Shown: positions 4,417-5,128 of the stretch, piece after piece | Layout: the number at the start of each line of letters is the position of its first letter | How positions within the stretch are numbered: the first letter of the stretch is position 1 | From: an uncultured Clostridia bacterium | Lineage (GTDB): Bacteria; Bacillota; Clostridia; Oscillospirales; Acutalibacteraceae | Direction of reading: 5' to 3' | Length of the DNA: 5,128 bases | NCBI GenBank assembly: GCA_937875885.1 | Contig: CALEIO010000081.1 | Coordinates: forward strand, 1 to 5,128 | The notes under the pieces: generated by a model | Databases searched by the model: none | The model's input: only the letters and a program-made list of their open reading frames with translations | What the model was told of the DNA's origin: nothing | Position numbers and translations under genes: made by a program

Positions 4417-5128
4417 TCAGCGAACAATCTTCCACTTGATGCCCTGTGCTGTATCTTCAAGCACAACGCCCATATCTTTCAGCTCGTCGCGGATTCTGTC
4501 AGCTGTTGCCCAGTCTTTTTCTGCTCTTGCGCGGGTACGCTCTGCAATGAGAGCCTCAATCTTTTCTGCTTCTTCTGCAGTAGCGCCTGTGTCTTCTGTA
4601 TCTGCATTTGACAGATTCTGTGCTGCCTCGATGAGATTAAGAGAAAGTACCTTGTCAAAATCTGCGATAAGGTAGAGTTTTGTTGCATCGTTAACGGGAG
4701 CCTTCAGTACATCGTAAAGGCAGGTAAGGCCCAGAGAAGTGTTCAGGTCGTTGCCTACTGCTTCTTTGAACTTTGCAATGTATTCTGCTGCCTTTTCTGT
4801 GTCTGCTTCTCCCTCTGCCTTGAGTGCGGCAATACGGGAGATAAGCTTATTGTATGCCACTACTGCATTGTCAAGGCTCTCAAATGTAAATGTGAGAGGC
4901 TTGCGGTAGTGGGACTGGAGGCAGAACAGACGGTATACCAGGGGATTGTAGCCCTTTTCTTCCAGGAGGGAAACGGTGAGGAATTCGCCCTTGGACTTGG
5001 ACATCTTGCCGGAGTTGGTGTTCAGGTGGTGGACATGGAACCACTGCTTGCACCACTCATGGCCGATGAAGGCCTCGGACTGGGCGATCTCGTTGGTGTG
5101 GTGGGGGAAGGCATTGTCGATGCCGCCG
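4417..5128 (-). CDS. cysS: Cysteinyl-tRNA synthetase, C-terminal half (partial, runs off the window)
   Basis: About 236 C-terminal residues are present; the N-terminal half, with the HIGH motif, lies beyond base 5128. The frame begins GGIDNAFPHHTNEIAQSE, the class-I CysRS zinc/active-site region (GGxDLxFPHHENE), and has the KMSKS signature at about 5007-4993 (KMSKSKG). The DALR-type helical domain and the C-terminal arm (WATADRIRDEL, GVVLEDTAQGIKWK) follow. The enzyme attaches cysteine to tRNA-Cys in the cytosol. The Met at 5004 is the M of KMSKS, not a start. Codon use changes sharply near 4895: about 86% of codons upstream end in G or C, against about 48% in the next 40 complete codons, suggesting a mosaic gene. 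A good terminator follows the TGA stop. Confidence 0.95.
   Translation of the reverse strand, partial: GGIDNAFPHHTNEIAQSEAFIGHEWCKQWFHVHHLNTNSGKMSKSKGEFLTVSLLEEKGYNPLVYRLFCLQSHYRKPLTFTFESLDNAVVAYNKLISRIAALKAEGEADTEKAAEYIAKFKEAVGNDLNTSLGLTCLYDVLKAPVNDATKLYLIADFDKVLSLNLIEAAQNLSNADTEDTGATAEEAEKIEALIAERTRARAEKDWATADRIRDELKDMGVVLEDTAQGIKWKIVR

Noticed and set aside
4333..4675. + strand frames opposite the cysS 3' end
   Set aside because: They are antisense to a firmly identified gene and one runs through its terminator; nothing supports coding.
1..5128. CRISPR array, tRNA, rRNA or riboswitch
   Set aside because: I saw no regularly spaced direct repeats, tRNA cloverleaf or rRNA sequence, and no conserved riboswitch core in the short intergenic gaps. 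The only gene-poor stretch, 1910-2326, holds the hairpin, the remnant and the J-gene promoter.

Overview
The window looks like a chromosomal segment of an anaerobic low-to-mid-GC Firmicute, probably class Clostridia. The reasons are a PdaB-like polysaccharide deacetylase carrying the clostridial-type FDAAWG motif, strong AGGAGG-like ribosome binding sites, U-tailed intrinsic terminators, and the gene set maf, YegS/BmrU-type lipid kinase, rsuA and cysS. No species call is possible from sequence alone.

Layout on the + strand: the last 25 codons of a Maf-type nucleotide pyrophosphatase (1-80), a diacylglycerol-kinase-family lipid kinase 19 bases later (100-1017), a terminator, a promoter and an rsuA-type 16S rRNA pseudouridine synthase (1205-1909). 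A hairpin (1933-1969) and a broken 3' end of a deacetylase gene (1972-2208, minus strand) follow. Next comes a + strand gene with its own promoter that encodes an unusual membrane-anchored J-domain protein (2327-3508). A second hairpin separates it from an intact PdaB-like deacetylase (3551-4318, minus). A strong terminator and the 3' part of cysS (4417 to the window edge, minus) close the window.

The most interesting region is 1933-3548. The J-domain gene lies between two copies of the same module, a terminator hairpin plus the deacetylase 3' end. The upstream copy is truncated and about 82% identical to the downstream one. The two hairpins are exact reverse complements of each other although the flanking genes keep the same order, so the hairpin has flipped. 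The J gene is clearly AT-richer than the deacetylase DNA on both sides, which fits an inserted accessory gene. Its product has an N-terminal J domain (HPD at residues 30-32), one transmembrane helix, two 51-residue repeats, and four tandem C-x4-C-x10/12-C-x2-H units that look like small metal-binding knuckles. I do not recognise this architecture as a named family.

A second theme is mosaicism. cysS changes abruptly in codon use near position 4895, from about 86% GC-ending codons in the catalytic part to about 48% after it. The S4 domain of rsuA is much AT-richer than its catalytic domain.

The housekeeping genes act in separate pathways: lipid phosphorylation, rRNA modification, tRNA charging and cell-wall or spore polysaccharide modification. 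Nothing in the window ties the J-domain gene to any of them functionally.
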